Of a stretch of DNA of 64,000 nucleotides, positions 62,916 through 64,000 are shown piece by piece. Position 1 is the first letter of the stretch. Each line of letters starts with the position of its first letter. Made by a program: the position numbers and the translations under genes. The DNA is from Clostridium scatologenes. GTDB taxonomy: Bacteria > Bacillota > Clostridia > Clostridiales > Clostridiaceae. The notes beneath the pieces were generated by a model. It worked only from the letters and a program-made list of their open reading frames with translations, made no database searches and was not told the origin of the DNA. The stretch spans positions 930,001 to 994,000 of the forward strand of contig NZ_CP009933.1 in the NCBI RefSeq assembly GCF_000968375.1, written 5' to 3'.

Positions 62916-63638
62916 TTATTTTACAGCTATATATATATCCACTTCAGCATTTTCACTGTCATCATATTTTTTACCATAGAGTTCAAAATCTCCTGTATAT
63001 GTTCTTTGAAAATTTGAGTTCCATATATAAGACCAAGTTGCTCCAACTTTATCTGGCATCTTGCCTTTAGCGGTTACAACACAATATTTTGAAGCAGGTA
63101 ATACTTTATATACCATGCCTTCTGGTATAGAATTTATATTACTAACTTCATATCCAATTATAAAGGAATATATTCCAAATTCTTTATTTTCATAATCACA
63201 ATATAAACCTAAAATTTCATCAGGATTTGTTTTGTTCAATATTTTATCTCCAAGTTTTTCATCGGAAAACTCTTTCCAAAAATTTGAAATTTCTTTTATA
63301 CATTGACCATCTTTGTTGGTAGTTCTTATTTCTTTCCCAACTATCATAATCTTATTCTTTTCTTCTATTCTTGTTTCTGGATCTTCTTTTCTCCATCTTT
63401 TTAAAGCAGGTAAGCAGTTTTTCATTAGATTTCTTGCTTCATTTTCATCCATACCGTTATCTTTCATAAAAGGCACACATGCATCTATCATTTCTTCCAT
63501 AGTTAAATTTGGTTGCTTAAAAGCACCATTTTCATAACAGTAAATGCAATATTCCATGTTCTTTTCATTATTTACTTCAGTACCATAAACCTTCTCGTTC
63601 ATTGGCATTCCACAGCTTTGGCAATATTTTTGTTCCAT
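62916..63638 (-). CDS. Zinc-ribbon protein with GyrI-like effector-binding domain
   Basis: The 240-residue protein has an N-terminal zinc ribbon (YCQSCGMPM and YCIYCYENG, four Cys) followed by a short helical region, and a C-terminal AraC-effector/GyrI-like domain (about 90-240; IVGKEIRTTN, YKVLPASKYCVVTAKG, and FELYGKKYDD). Such proteins bind small molecules and may act as sensors. No DNA-binding HTH is present. The ATG at 63638 is 7 nt from AAGGAGA; the TTG at 63656 lies before that site. Confidence 0.85.
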   Translation of the reverse strand: MEQKYCQSCGMPMNEKVYGTEVNNEKNMEYCIYCYENGAFKQPNLTMEEMIDACVPFMKDNGMDENEARNLMKNCLPALKRWRKEDPETRIEEKNKIMIVGKEIRTTNKDGQCIKEISNFWKEFSDEKLGDKILNKTNPDEILGLYCDYENKEFGIYSFIIGYEVSNINSIPEGMVYKVLPASKYCVVTAKGKMPDKVGATWSYIWNSNFQRTYTGDFELYGKKYDDSENAEVDIYIAVK

Positions 63639-63766
63639 AAATTTTCTCCTTATCAATTTACTAAAATTATCTGTTTAATTTAATTAAATATGCATATTTA
63701 AAGTTAAAATTCAAATTTGAACCCATATGCTTTATGATTTTATTATATAGTAAAGCTTTGACAGCA

Positions 63767-64000
63767 TTATGTCAGGTTTGAATACAAAAGGCTAATTTTT
63801 TTACATTTGTTCTTTATAATTTCTCTTATATGATTAGGTTCTATTACTTCTACATATTCACCATAGCTTAAAATCATAGAATAAATCCATTCGTCTTCAA
63901 AAAAATATGTATCTATAATTATACTTCCATCCTTTTCAAATTTCATTTCATCCTTATAGAATGAATCTTCTATTCTATATCTAACCTTTGGAGAGAATTT
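63767..64000 (-). CDS. WYL-domain transcriptional regulator, C-terminal end (cut by window edge)
   Basis: A minus-strand frame of 77 codons is open to the window edge and stops at TAA 63767. It reads KVRYRIEDSFYKDEM, then IIIDTYFFEDEWIYSMIL and GEYVEVIEPNHIREII, which matches the C-terminal part of YafY/DeoR-like HTH-WYL regulators (the segment after the WYL core, with LSYGEYVEVIEP). The DNA-binding part is outside the window, so the target is unknown. Confidence 0.8.
   Translation of the reverse strand, partial: KFSPKVRYRIEDSFYKDEMKFEKDGSIIIDTYFFEDEWIYSMILSYGEYVEVIEPNHIREIIKNKCKKISLLYSNLT

Noticed and set aside
1..64000. CRISPR array, tRNA, rRNA, prophage or intact insertion sequence
   Set aside because: No regularly spaced repeats, no cloverleaf or rRNA sequences, and no transposase, integrase or phage genes were seen.

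Overview
The window is AT-rich (clearly below 35% G+C by eye), with strong AGGAGG-type ribosome binding sites, frequent GTG/TTG starts and tight operons. It carries spore genes (a GerA-type germinant receptor, an alpha/beta-type SASP, an SPL-family radical SAM protein), glycyl-radical hydroxyproline metabolism, large chemoreceptors and c-di-GMP proteins. This fits the chromosome of a motile, spore-forming, strictly anaerobic Clostridium; the species cannot be fixed from sequence alone. No rRNA, tRNA, CRISPR array, transposase gene or prophage was recognised.

Layout. 0-2 kb: the end of an XRE-cupin regulator and an isoleucine 2-epimerase-like PLP enzyme whose promoter region holds repeated palindromes. 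2-6.7 kb: carAB behind a promoter, a PyrR-binding hairpin and an attenuator. 6.7-12.2 kb: a trans-4-hydroxyproline operon (XRE-cupin regulator, activase, HypD dehydratase, ProC) followed by ppnP. 12.3-14.8 kb: a methyltransferase and a cytoplasmic gamma-glutamyltransferase. 15.6-31.9 kb: signalling genes (two GGDEF proteins, one cut by an in-frame TGA; two chemoreceptors; hemerythrin; a CheX-like/CheY-like pair) with manA and pepV between them. 32.4-36.8 kb: a giant beta-helix protein. 37-42 kb: a heterodimeric ABC exporter and a DUF4317 protein. 42-48.3 kb: an accessory-looking stretch, bounded on part of its length by a 90-bp direct repeat, with an AgrC/LytTR-type pair whose regulator is frameshifted, a TetR operon and a frameshifted CDP-alcohol phosphatidyltransferase. 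48.3-55 kb: a ferric/phosphonate-type ABC importer and an ApbE plus membrane FeS/FMN protein pair. 55.3-64 kb: a gerA-type operon, a NitT/TauT-type importer, SASP, SPL-family protein, a zinc-ribbon/GyrI-like protein and the end of a WYL regulator.

How the genes work together. The 7-11.8 kb block turns trans-4-hydroxyproline into L-proline: activase forms the glycyl radical on HypD, HypD makes pyrroline-5-carboxylate, and ProC reduces it. All HypD catalytic residues I could place are conserved. carAB looks controlled by pyrimidine supply through PyrR. ApbE probably attaches FMN to the two C-terminal domains of its neighbour, suggesting electron transfer across the membrane.

The most unusual material is non-coding. 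Two copies (near 15.2-15.6 and 30.3-30.65 kb) and a deletion derivative (near 37.0 kb) belong to a repeat family with nested long hairpins. The stems show compensatory changes between copies while a roughly 30-nt loop stays almost identical, which suggests a structured RNA or folded single-strand mobile element. Three genes with single-site disruptions (TGA at 20607, frameshifts near 43898 and 47825) need read-level checking to separate sequencing error from real decay.
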